Part shown: positions 56,719 to 64,000 of the stretch, one piece after another | Layout: each line of letters opens with the position of its first letter | Position numbering within the stretch: position 1 is the first letter of the stretch | Source: Streptomyces sp. NBC_00554 | GTDB lineage: Bacteria; Actinomycetota; Actinomycetes; Streptomycetales; Streptomycetaceae | Length of the DNA stretch: 64,000 nt | NCBI RefSeq assembly: GCF_041431135.1 | Contig: NZ_CP107799.1 | Span: 5,208,001-5,272,000, forward strand | Direction of reading: 5' to 3' | Notes under the pieces: generated by a model | Told to the model about the DNA's origin: nothing | Database searches by the model: none | The model's input: the letters and a program-made list of their open reading frames with translations, nothing else | Program-made: the position numbers and the translations under genes

Positions 56719-57187
56719 TTTCGCCCCCTCCGCCCCTACCCGACCCTTGCTCCTGGGGGCTCCGCCCCCAGACCCCCGCTCGCCCGAAGGGCTCGTCCTC
56801 AAACGCCGGACGGGCTGAAAGATCTCCCCTGGCCCGGGGCTGAAATGCGCAGCCCCCGCGGGTGGGTGGGGGATTGGGACGGCACTACCTTGTCCTCAAA
56901 CGCTGGACGGGCTGAAGGATCTGTCCCCCGGCCCGGGGCTGAAATGCGCAGCCCCCGCGGGTGGGTGGGGGATCGGGACGGCGCCACCTCGCCCTCAAAC
57001 GCTGGACGGGCTGAAAGATCTGTCCCCCGGCCGGGCTGAAAAGTGCGGCCTCCCGCGGGTGGGTGGGGGATCGGGACGGCACTACCTCGTCCTCAAACGC
57101 TGGACGGGCTGAAGGGTCTCCCCCGGCCAGGCTGAAAGGTGCGGCCCCCACGGGTAGGTGGGGGATCGGGACGGCAGTAGCTCGCCC
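56719..57187. repeat. Repeat cluster: palindrome fragment plus four ~98-bp tandem units
   Basis: 56719-56775 repeats the outer arm and small hairpin of the element at 14166-14336. Four tandem units start at 56797, 56894, 56993 and 57091, each beginning CCTCAAACGCYGGACGGGCTGAA and containing GCGGGTGGGTGGGGGATCGG; unit length is 97-99 bp and the last one decays near 57187. No gene fits the region. Confidence 0.85.
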
Positions 57188-57304
57188 TTAGGCGGCGGAC
57201 GGTTGACCACCCACCGCCCGCCCGCCGCCCGGCCGAGAACGCACCCGCCCCGCACCCCCACACCCCCGGCCGCCCACGCGCCCGCAGCCACATACGCACG
57301 GAAG

Positions 57305-57419
57305 GGGCCGGGGGCCGGTACATCAAATGCCCGTCGCGTACGTTCGCGTCACCGGACGCTTCCCTGCTCGGCCAAGGTCTGATCCGTCGGCGACGGGCGG
57401 ATGTACCGGCCCCCGGCCC
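57305..57419. repeat. Inverted-repeat element, copy 2
   Basis: Arms 57305-57337 and 57390-57419 pair over GGGCCGGGGGCCGGTACATC and CCCGTCGC. One arm reads GTACATCAAATGCCCG, the other (complemented) GTACATCCGCCCG, the same asymmetry as copy 1 at 30419-30510 but inverted. The loop is unrelated. It sits about 180 bases before the DMFase-like gene. Confidence 0.8.
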
Positions 57420-57595
57420 CGACCCACCCACCCAACCGCGGGCGACACGGCACCCCAGGCGGAGCCCCCCGTTCCACTCCCGCCAATTCGCGACGAACGG
57501 TGACGATGTGCGTGCGTAATGTGATGTGCTGGGACCGATCGCGCACACGGCAAGGGCTTATGAGGACGACGGGGGCAACAGGGAGGGGAGCAGGC

Positions 57596-59116
57596 ATGGG
57601 GTCGGAGCAGATTCGCCGCTGGGAGTCGGGAGCACTCGCCCACGCCGTCACGGACCCCTTCGGGCAGGGCCCCGTCCCCTGGCTCCGCGGTGATGAGCAG
57701 TACTTCGACGACACCGGCCACGTCGTCCCCTGGTACATCGACCACGCCCCCGGCGCCACCCAGCTCCACGACACCGGACGCGATCGCAAGGCAGGAACCA
57801 AGGGAGCCATCCCCCACCCCCGAGCCGGAGGCCCCCGCTCCGCCGACGACGTCCACCGCCAGATCAAGGGTTTCACCTCCACCGGCGCGGCCGCCCCCGG
57901 CGAGGCCATCGACTTCCACATCACGGTGGACCCGCCCCAGGAATTCAGCGTCGACATCTACCGCATCGGCCACTACGGCGGCGACGGCGCGTCAAAGATC
58001 ACCACCAGCCCCCGCCTCTCCGGCATCGTCCAGCCCCCGCCGCTCACCGCCGACCGCACCGTCTCCTGCCACCACTGGTGGCTCTCCTGGCGCCTGCAGA
58101 TCCCGAGCTACTGGAACATCGGCGCGTACGTCGCCGTACTCACCACCGTCGACGGCTACCGCTCCCACGTCCCCTTCACGGTCCGCGACGACCACCCCGC
58201 CGACCTGCTCCTCCTGCTCCCCGACATCACCTGGCAGGCGTACAACCTCTACCCGGAGGACGGCCACACGGGGGCCAGCCTCTACCACGCCTGGGACGAG
58301 AACGGCCGCCTGCTCGGCGAGGCCGACGCCGCGACGACGGTCTCCTTCGACCGCCCGTACGCGGGCGCGGGCCTCCCCCTCCACGTGGGCCACGCCTACG
58401 ATTTCATCCGCTGGGCCGAGCGCTACGGCTACGACCTCGCCTACGCCGACGCCCGCGACCTGCACGCCGGCCGGGTCGACCCCACCCGCTACCGGGGCCT
58501 GGTCTTCCCGGGCCACGACGAGTACTGGTCGACGACGATGCGCCGCACCACGGAGCTCGCCCGCGAGCACGGCACCTCGCTCGTCTTCCTCTCCGCCAAC
58601 ACCATGTACTGGCAAGTGGAGTTGGGCCCTTCCCCGTCCGGCGTCTCCGACCGCCTGCTCACCTGCCTCAAGCGCAGGGGCCCCGGAAAACCGGCCCTGT
58701 GGCGTGAAATCGACCGCCCGGAACAGCAACTCATCGGCATCCAGTACGCGGGCAGAGTCCCCGACCCCCACCCCCTGGTCGTCCGCAACGCCGACCACTG
58801 GCTCTGGGAGGCGACCGGCGCACACGAGGGCGACGAGCTCACCGGCATGGTCGCGGGCGAGGCCGACCGCTACTTCCCCCGCACCCCGCTCCCCGAGCAC
58901 CAGGGTCGCATCCTCCTGGCCCACTCCCCGTACGCCGACAGCGAGGGCACCCTCCGCCACCAGGAGACCTCCCTCTACCGCGCCCCGTCCGGCGCCCTGG
59001 TCTTCGCCTCCGGAACCTTCGCCTGGTCCCCGGCCCTGGACCGCCCCGGCCACGTGGACCCCCGCATCCAGCGAGCCACGGCGAACCTCCTGGACCGCAT
59101 CTGCAAACACGACTGA
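57596..59116 (+). CDS. N,N-dimethylformamidase large-subunit-like protein
   Basis: 506 residues from ATG 57596 (GGGGAG five bases upstream; ATG 57560 also in frame). 'GFTSTGAAAPGEAIDFHITV' and 'SVDIYRIGHYGGDGASKI' form an N-terminal beta-sandwich; 'DITWQAYNLYPEDGHTGASL', 'VSFDRPYAGAG', 'YDLAYADARDLHAG' and 'GLVFPGHDEYWSTTMRRTTE' follow the C-terminal half of the DMFase beta-subunit family, with a glutamine-amidotransferase-like fold. The iron-ligating residues of true DMFase cannot be confirmed by eye and no small subunit is nearby, so activity on formamides is doubtful. It is conserved between purD and purC. Confidence 0.88.
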   Translation: MGSEQIRRWESGALAHAVTDPFGQGPVPWLRGDEQYFDDTGHVVPWYIDHAPGATQLHDTGRDRKAGTKGAIPHPRAGGPRSADDVHRQIKGFTSTGAAAPGEAIDFHITVDPPQEFSVDIYRIGHYGGDGASKITTSPRLSGIVQPPPLTADRTVSCHHWWLSWRLQIPSYWNIGAYVAVLTTVDGYRSHVPFTVRDDHPADLLLLLPDITWQAYNLYPEDGHTGASLYHAWDENGRLLGEADAATTVSFDRPYAGAGLPLHVGHAYDFIRWAERYGYDLAYADARDLHAGRVDPTRYRGLVFPGHDEYWSTTMRRTTELAREHGTSLVFLSANTMYWQVELGPSPSGVSDRLLTCLKRRGPGKPALWREIDRPEQQLIGIQYAGRVPDPHPLVVRNADHWLWEATGAHEGDELTGMVAGEADRYFPRTPLPEHQGRILLAHSPYADSEGTLRHQETSLYRAPSGALVFASGTFAWSPALDRPGHVDPRIQRATANLLDRICKHD

Positions 59117-59269
59117 CACCACGACGGCAGCCCGACCGCACCACGACCCCAGCACCACTGAAACCGCCCCACCCGCACCGCACGCCCCACCCACCAGGCA
59201 CCCCTGGCCAAAGCCACTCCCCGCATACGGGAGAATCGAGCCAATTGGACAGAACCACGGGGAGGAACC

Positions 59270-60169
59270 GTGTCCGGATTCGTTGAAAAGCCCGAGCCGC
59301 TCCAGGTTCCGGGTCTGGTGCATCTGCACACCGGCAAGGTGCGCGACCTGTACCAGAACGAGGCGGGCGACCTCGTGATGGTCGCCAGCGACCGCATCTC
59401 CGCATTCGACTGGGTGCTGCCCACCGAGATCCCCGACAAGGGCCGCACACTCACCCAGCTCTCCCTGTGGTGGTTCGACCAGCTCGCCGACCTGGTCCCC
59501 AACCACGTGCTGAGCACCGAACTCCCGAAGGGCGCCCCCGCCGACTGGGAGGGCCGCACTCTGATCTGCAAGTCGCTCCGCATGACCCCGGTCGAGTGCG
59601 TCGCCCGCGGCTACCTCACCGGCTCGGGCCTCGCCGAGTACAAGCAGACCCGCACGGTCTGCGGCCTCGCCCTCCCCGAGGGCCTGACCGACGGCTCCGA
59701 ACTCCCCGCGCCGATCTTCACGCCCGCCACCAAGGCCGAGGTCGGCGAGCACGACGAGAACGTGTCGTACGAGGAGGTCGCCCGCCAGGTCGGCGCCGAG
59801 ACCGCGGCACAGCTGAGGCAGACGACCCTCGCCGTCTACAGCCGCGCCCGCGACATCGCCCGCGACCGGGGGATCATCCTGGCGGACACCAAGTTCGAGT
59901 TCGGCTTCGAGGGCGAGAACCTGATCCTCGCCGACGAGGTGCTGACCCCGGACTCGTCCCGCTTCTGGCCGGCCGAGCAGTGGGAGCCGGGCCACGCGCA
60001 GCCGTCGTACGACAAGCAGTTCGTGCGCGACTGGCTGACCTCCGCCGAGTCAGGCTGGGACCGGGCGAGCGAGCAGCCCCCGCCCGCGCTGCCGCAGCAC
60101 ATCGTGGATGTGACCCGCGCCAAGTACATCGAGGCGTACGAGCGCCTGACGGGTACGAGCTGGTCGTAG
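59270..60169 (+). CDS. purC: SAICAR synthetase
   Basis: 299 residues from GTG 59270 with GGGGAGGAA upstream. It ligates aspartate to CAIR in purine synthesis. Signatures: 'HLHTGKVRDLYQNEAGDLVM', 'DRISAFDWVLPTEIPDKG', 'TPVECVARGYLTGSGLAEY', 'ILADTKFEFGFEGENLILAD' and 'TPDSSRFWPAEQW'. This is the longer PurC type (about 300 residues) usual in actinomycetes. A strong hairpin and tRNA-Gly follow. Confidence 0.97.
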   Translation: MSGFVEKPEPLQVPGLVHLHTGKVRDLYQNEAGDLVMVASDRISAFDWVLPTEIPDKGRTLTQLSLWWFDQLADLVPNHVLSTELPKGAPADWEGRTLICKSLRMTPVECVARGYLTGSGLAEYKQTRTVCGLALPEGLTDGSELPAPIFTPATKAEVGEHDENVSYEEVARQVGAETAAQLRQTTLAVYSRARDIARDRGIILADTKFEFGFEGENLILADEVLTPDSSRFWPAEQWEPGHAQPSYDKQFVRDWLTSAESGWDRASEQPPPALPQHIVDVTRAKYIEAYERLTGTSWS

Positions 60170-60176
60170 CGCACGG

Positions 60177-60207
60177 CAAAGGCCCCGGTCGATGACCGGG
60201 GCCTTTG
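60177..60207 (+). terminator. Hairpin terminator after purC
   Basis: CAAAGGCCCCGGTC (60177-60190) and GACCGGGGCCTTTG (60194-60207) are complementary, loop GAT, followed by TCTTCT. It can also end tRNA-Gly on the other strand. Confidence 0.85.
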
Positions 60208-60214
60208 TCTTCTC

Positions 60215-60290
60215 TGGAGCGGACGACCAGGTTCGAACTGGCGACCTCAACCTTGGCAAGGTTGCGCTCTACCAACTGAGCTACGTCCGC
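60215..60290 (-). tRNA. tRNA-Gly (anticodon GCC)
   Basis: On the minus strand GCGGACG pairs with CGTCCGC, D arm GTAGCTCAGTTGG, anticodon loop TTGCCAA (GCC), T arm GTTCGAACC, discriminator T and encoded CCA (60217-60215). Confidence 0.97.
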
Positions 60291-60313
60291 GCTGCGCCGT
60301 GGCGCGAGAGCAA

Positions 60314-60933
60314 CTATACCCAACCTCGCTCCCGAGCGAGACGCACCGCCGTGTGACGGTTCTCGGCCCCGAGTTTGGTCGCGGCGGACGACAGATAGTT
60401 CCGTACGGTCCCCTGGGACAGCGCGGCGCGCTCGGCGATCTCCGCGACGGGCGCCCCGTCGGCGGCGAATTCGAGCACCTCGGCCTCGCGCGCGGTCAGC
60501 GGAGAATCCCCGGCGGAGATCGCGTCGGCGGCCAACTCCGGGTCCACATAACGGTTTCCCGCGTGCACCGTACGAATGATCTCCGCGAGCCGCTGTGCGC
60601 TGACCGTCTTGGGGACGAACCCGCGCACACCCGCCGCAAGCGCCCGCTTCAGATGCCCGGGCCGCCCGTGACTCGTCACGATCAGCACCTGGCAACCGGG
60701 CAGTTCGGCCCGCAGCGATGTGGCCACCCTCACACCGTCGGCCCCCGGCATCTGAAGATCCAGCACGGCGACATCAGGCATGTGCGCCCGCGCCATCGCC
60801 AGCGCCTCGGGCCCGGTCGCCGCCTCGGCCACCACGACCAGGTCGTCCTCAAGACCGAGCAGCGCGGCAAGCGCTCCCCGGATCAGATGTTCGTCATCGG
60901 CGAGCAGAAGACGTACGGGAGAAGCGGCAGGTC

Positions 60934-60937
<4 letters not shown>
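60314..60937 (-). CDS. NarL/FixJ-family response regulator
   Basis: 207 residues from ATG 60937. Receiver: 'RLLLADDEHLIRGALAALLG', phosphorylated Asp60 in 'AVLDLQMPGADG', Lys in 'GFVPKTVSAQ'. LuxR helix-turn-helix: 'LTAREAEVLEFAADGAPVAE', 'LSQGTVRNYLSSAATKLGAE'. It overlaps the upstream kinase gene stop by ATGA and belongs to the cassette ABC ATPase, permease, kinase, regulator, a DesR/LiaR-like arrangement in which the regulator usually controls the exporter. Confidence 0.95.
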
Positions 60938-62295
<1,358 letters not shown>

Positions 62296-62315
62296 GCTCC
62301 CGCCCCCGCTGTCTC

Positions 62316-63122
62316 TCACCGCCGCGGCTCCCACCGGAACCACCGTCCTACAGCAAACACCGCGACGACGGTCCAGGCCACCGCCGTGGCGAAGGCGCCC
62401 AGGGCTTCGTACGCGGAGAGGTCACCGGTCCAGCCGCCGCGTATCAGCGTGATCACCGGGGTCAGCGGCAGCAGTTCGCAGGCCCAGGCCAAATTGTCGG
62501 GCATGAACTCGAGGGGGATGAAGGTGCCCGATCCGACCAGGGAGACCAGCACCAGCGGCATGGCGGCCACCTGGGCGCCCTCCACGCTCTTGCTGAAGAT
62601 CGCGGTGAGCGCAGCGAGCGGTGGCCACATCGCCAGGCCCAACAGCAGTCCCAGGACGGCGAGTTGAGGTGCCTGCGGCGTCCCGACGTCCAGGAGTACG
62701 GCGCACGCGGCCGTCAGGACCAGGCACTGCGCGAGCCCTATCGCCACCGACGGAAGGGCGGCCCCCGCGAGGATCTCCGCGTCCCGCAGCTCCCCGGTGC
62801 GCAGCCGCTTGAGGACGAGTTCCTCGCGCCGGGCCGCGTACACGCTGACCAGCGAGCTGTAGACCGCGAAGAGGAGCGAGAAGCCGATGGCGGAGGGCAG
62901 GATGACCGAGCCCGCTGAGAGCCCCGCGCTCTTCAGATCCATCTGCTCGACCGTCGAGCTGAGACTGAACGGCATCACCAGCGGCACGAACAGCGCGGCG
63001 AAGAGCGTCGCCTTCGTGCGCCCCAGGAGTGTGAGCTCGGCGCGCGCGAGGGCGGCCATCCGCCCCACCGCCGTGGTGGTCGCTTCCTTACCGGTCGTAC
63101 TCGTCACAGCCACCGCGCTCAC
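62316..63122 (-). CDS. ABC-2 type transporter permease
   Basis: 268 residues from GTG 63122, overlapping the ATPase stop by GTGA. Six membrane helices of the ABC2_membrane type: 'TLFAALFVPLVMPFSLS', 'VILPSAIGFSLLFAVYSSLV', 'VAIGLAQCLVLTAACAVLL', 'LAVLGLLLGLAMWPPLAALT', 'AAMPLVLVSLVGSGTFIPLEF' and a last helix. The cytoplasmic 'YAARREELVLKRLRTGELRD' between helices 2 and 3 is conserved in this family. With the ATPase it forms an exporter, probably for a peptide, lipid or drug. Confidence 0.95.
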   Translation of the reverse strand: MSAVAVTSTTGKEATTTAVGRMAALARAELTLLGRTKATLFAALFVPLVMPFSLSSTVEQMDLKSAGLSAGSVILPSAIGFSLLFAVYSSLVSVYAARREELVLKRLRTGELRDAEILAGAALPSVAIGLAQCLVLTAACAVLLDVGTPQAPQLAVLGLLLGLAMWPPLAALTAIFSKSVEGAQVAAMPLVLVSLVGSGTFIPLEFMPDNLAWACELLPLTPVITLIRGGWTGDLSAYEALGAFATAVAWTVVAVFAVGRWFRWEPRR

Positions 63123-64000
63123 GCCACCGTCTCCTTGTCCCTACGGGCGGCCTCCGACGAGGCCGCCTCCTCCCGCGCGATCCGCAGGAACGCCTCCTCC
63201 AGCGAGGCGGACCGCACATCGAGCCCCCGCAGCTCGATCCCGGTCCGTTCGGCCCACAACAGCAGTGCGGTGGCGGCCCGTTGCAGCTCGTGCGTGCGCA
63301 GTCGGACGGTGCGTCCCTCCACCTCGTGCCCGGTGATGCCGAGCGAGGCGAGCGGGGGCAGATCCCCCAGGAAGTAGCCGTCGGGGAGTTCGAAGGCGAT
63401 CCGGGACGGCTGGGAGGCGGTCACCTGGGCCGGGGTGCCGGTGGCGGCGATGCGTCCCTCGTGGAGGATCGCGAGCCGGTCTGCGAGTTCCTCCGCCTCT
63501 TCCAGGTAGTGGGTGGTCAGCAGCACCGTCGTACCTCCGTCGCGCAGCTCCCGTACCAACTCCCAGGTGCTCCGGCGTCCTTCGGCGTCGAGTCCGGTCG
63601 TCGGCTCGTCGAGGAAGAGGACCTCGGGGCGGCCGAGGAGCGCGAGTGCCAGGTCCAGGCGCCGCTTCTCGCCCCCGGACAACTGCTTCACCCGTACGCC
63701 GGACCGCCTCGCGAGCCCGACCATGTCCAGGGCCTCCGCCGTGGGGCGCGCTCCGCTCGTGCAGCCCGCCCACATCCGTACGGTCTCCGCGACCGTCAGC
63801 TCGGAGGGGAAACCGCCCTCCTGAAGCATCACGCCGATCCGGGGCCGTACGACCGCGCGCTCCTCGTAGGGATCGTGCCCGAGGACCCGCACCCGCCCGT
63901 CCGCCGGGGGTGCGAGGCCTTCGAGGAGCTCGACCGTGCTGGTCTTGCCGGCCCCGTTCGTGCCCAGCAGCGCGAAGAGCTCACCGTGGCCCACGGAGAA
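63119..64000 (-). CDS. ABC transporter ATP-binding protein, N-terminus outside window
   Basis: The frame is open to the window end; about 293 residues are visible and roughly 20-30 are missing. Walker A 'LLGTNGAGKTSTVELL', Q loop 'GVMLQEGGFPSELTVAETV', signature 'VKQLSGGEKRRLDLAL', Walker B 'VLFLDEPTTGLDAEGRRS' and switch His 'VLLTTHYLEEAEELAD' are intact. The C-terminal domain of about 90 residues is that of drug-export (DrrA/CcmA-like) ATPases. First gene of the ABC-kinase-regulator operon in view. Confidence 0.96.
   Translation of the reverse strand, partial: FSVGHGELFALLGTNGAGKTSTVELLEGLAPPADGRVRVLGHDPYEERAVVRPRIGVMLQEGGFPSELTVAETVRMWAGCTSGARPTAEALDMVGLARRSGVRVKQLSGGEKRRLDLALALLGRPEVLFLDEPTTGLDAEGRRSTWELVRELRDGGTTVLLTTHYLEEAEELADRLAILHEGRIAATGTPAQVTASQPSRIAFELPDGYFLGDLPPLASLGITGHEVEGRTVRLRTHELQRAATALLLWAERTGIELRGLDVRSASLEEAFLRIAREEAASSEAARRDKETVA

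Noticed and set aside
56797-57187. CRISPR-like array
   Set aside because: Units are about 98 bp, adjoin each other, vary throughout and have no unique spacers or cas genes.
57401-57595. Longer N-terminus of the DMFase-like protein from 57401
   Set aside because: It would begin inside inverted-repeat copy 2, is Pro/Arg-rich without domain, and ATG 57596 has a far better ribosome-binding site.

Overview
The window is chromosomal DNA of a Streptomyces or close relative. GC is very high with strong third-position bias, GTG starts are common, and it carries two SigB/SigF-type sigma factors, many two-component systems and many membrane proteins. From memory, the backbone order (sigma pair, tRNA-Ser, tadA, upp, LytR_C protein, HerA-like ATPase, then ffs-dnaX-purD-purC and an ABC/two-component cassette) matches the sigN/sigF-to-purC part of the Streptomyces coelicolor chromosome. 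No database was consulted.

Layout: 1-4.9 kb is accessory: a DUF2975/XRE pair, a 34-residue membrane peptide, a HIRAN-like protein, DUF6461, a membrane-anchored pentapeptide-repeat protein and DUF2797. 4.9-11.6 kb holds an ABM protein and a tightly coupled operon (response regulator, histidine kinase, GT2-GtrA, GT39), probably for cell-envelope glycosylation. 11.7-19 kb has two drug-efflux modules, MFS+TetR and MarR+MFS, both with visible operators; the second transporter carries a fused extracellular beta-sandwich tail related to the N-terminus of the YceI protein next to it. 19-31 kb is backbone: lipoprotein, sigN, sigF, small conserved genes, tRNA-Ser(CGA), tadA, upp, LytR_C, HerA-like ATPase, HdeD and a HhH-GPD protein.

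31-42.5 kb is a metabolic accessory stretch: an iron-box-controlled penicillin-acylase-like hydrolase with a siderophore-type acetyltransferase, a CopC-CopD fusion, aldo/keto reductase with an XRE/MmyB regulator, a Tat-exported carboxylesterase, a GT4 glycosyltransferase and an MpaB-type oxygenase. 42.7-50.3 kb looks like a small defence or conflict island beside tRNA-Ser(GGA): a STAND NTPase with near-identical TPR repeats coupled to a small protein that shares a sequence tag with it, a P-loop kinase, an orphan Imm53 immunity gene, a Shedu-type nuclease coupled to an unknown 107-residue partner, and a CPCC protein. 50.4-64 kb returns to backbone: tRNA-Ser(GGA), SRP RNA, dnaX, purD, a degenerate M48-like membrane protein, a DMFase-like protein, purC, tRNA-Gly, a NarL-type two-component system and an ABC exporter cut by the window end.

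Repeats are unusually plentiful between genes: a two-copy inverted-repeat element (30.4 and 57.3 kb), a 171-bp compound palindrome, a four-unit ~98-bp array, several minisatellites whose unit length is a multiple of 3, and an inverted duplication of the tRNA-Ser(GGA) 3' flank 50 kb away.
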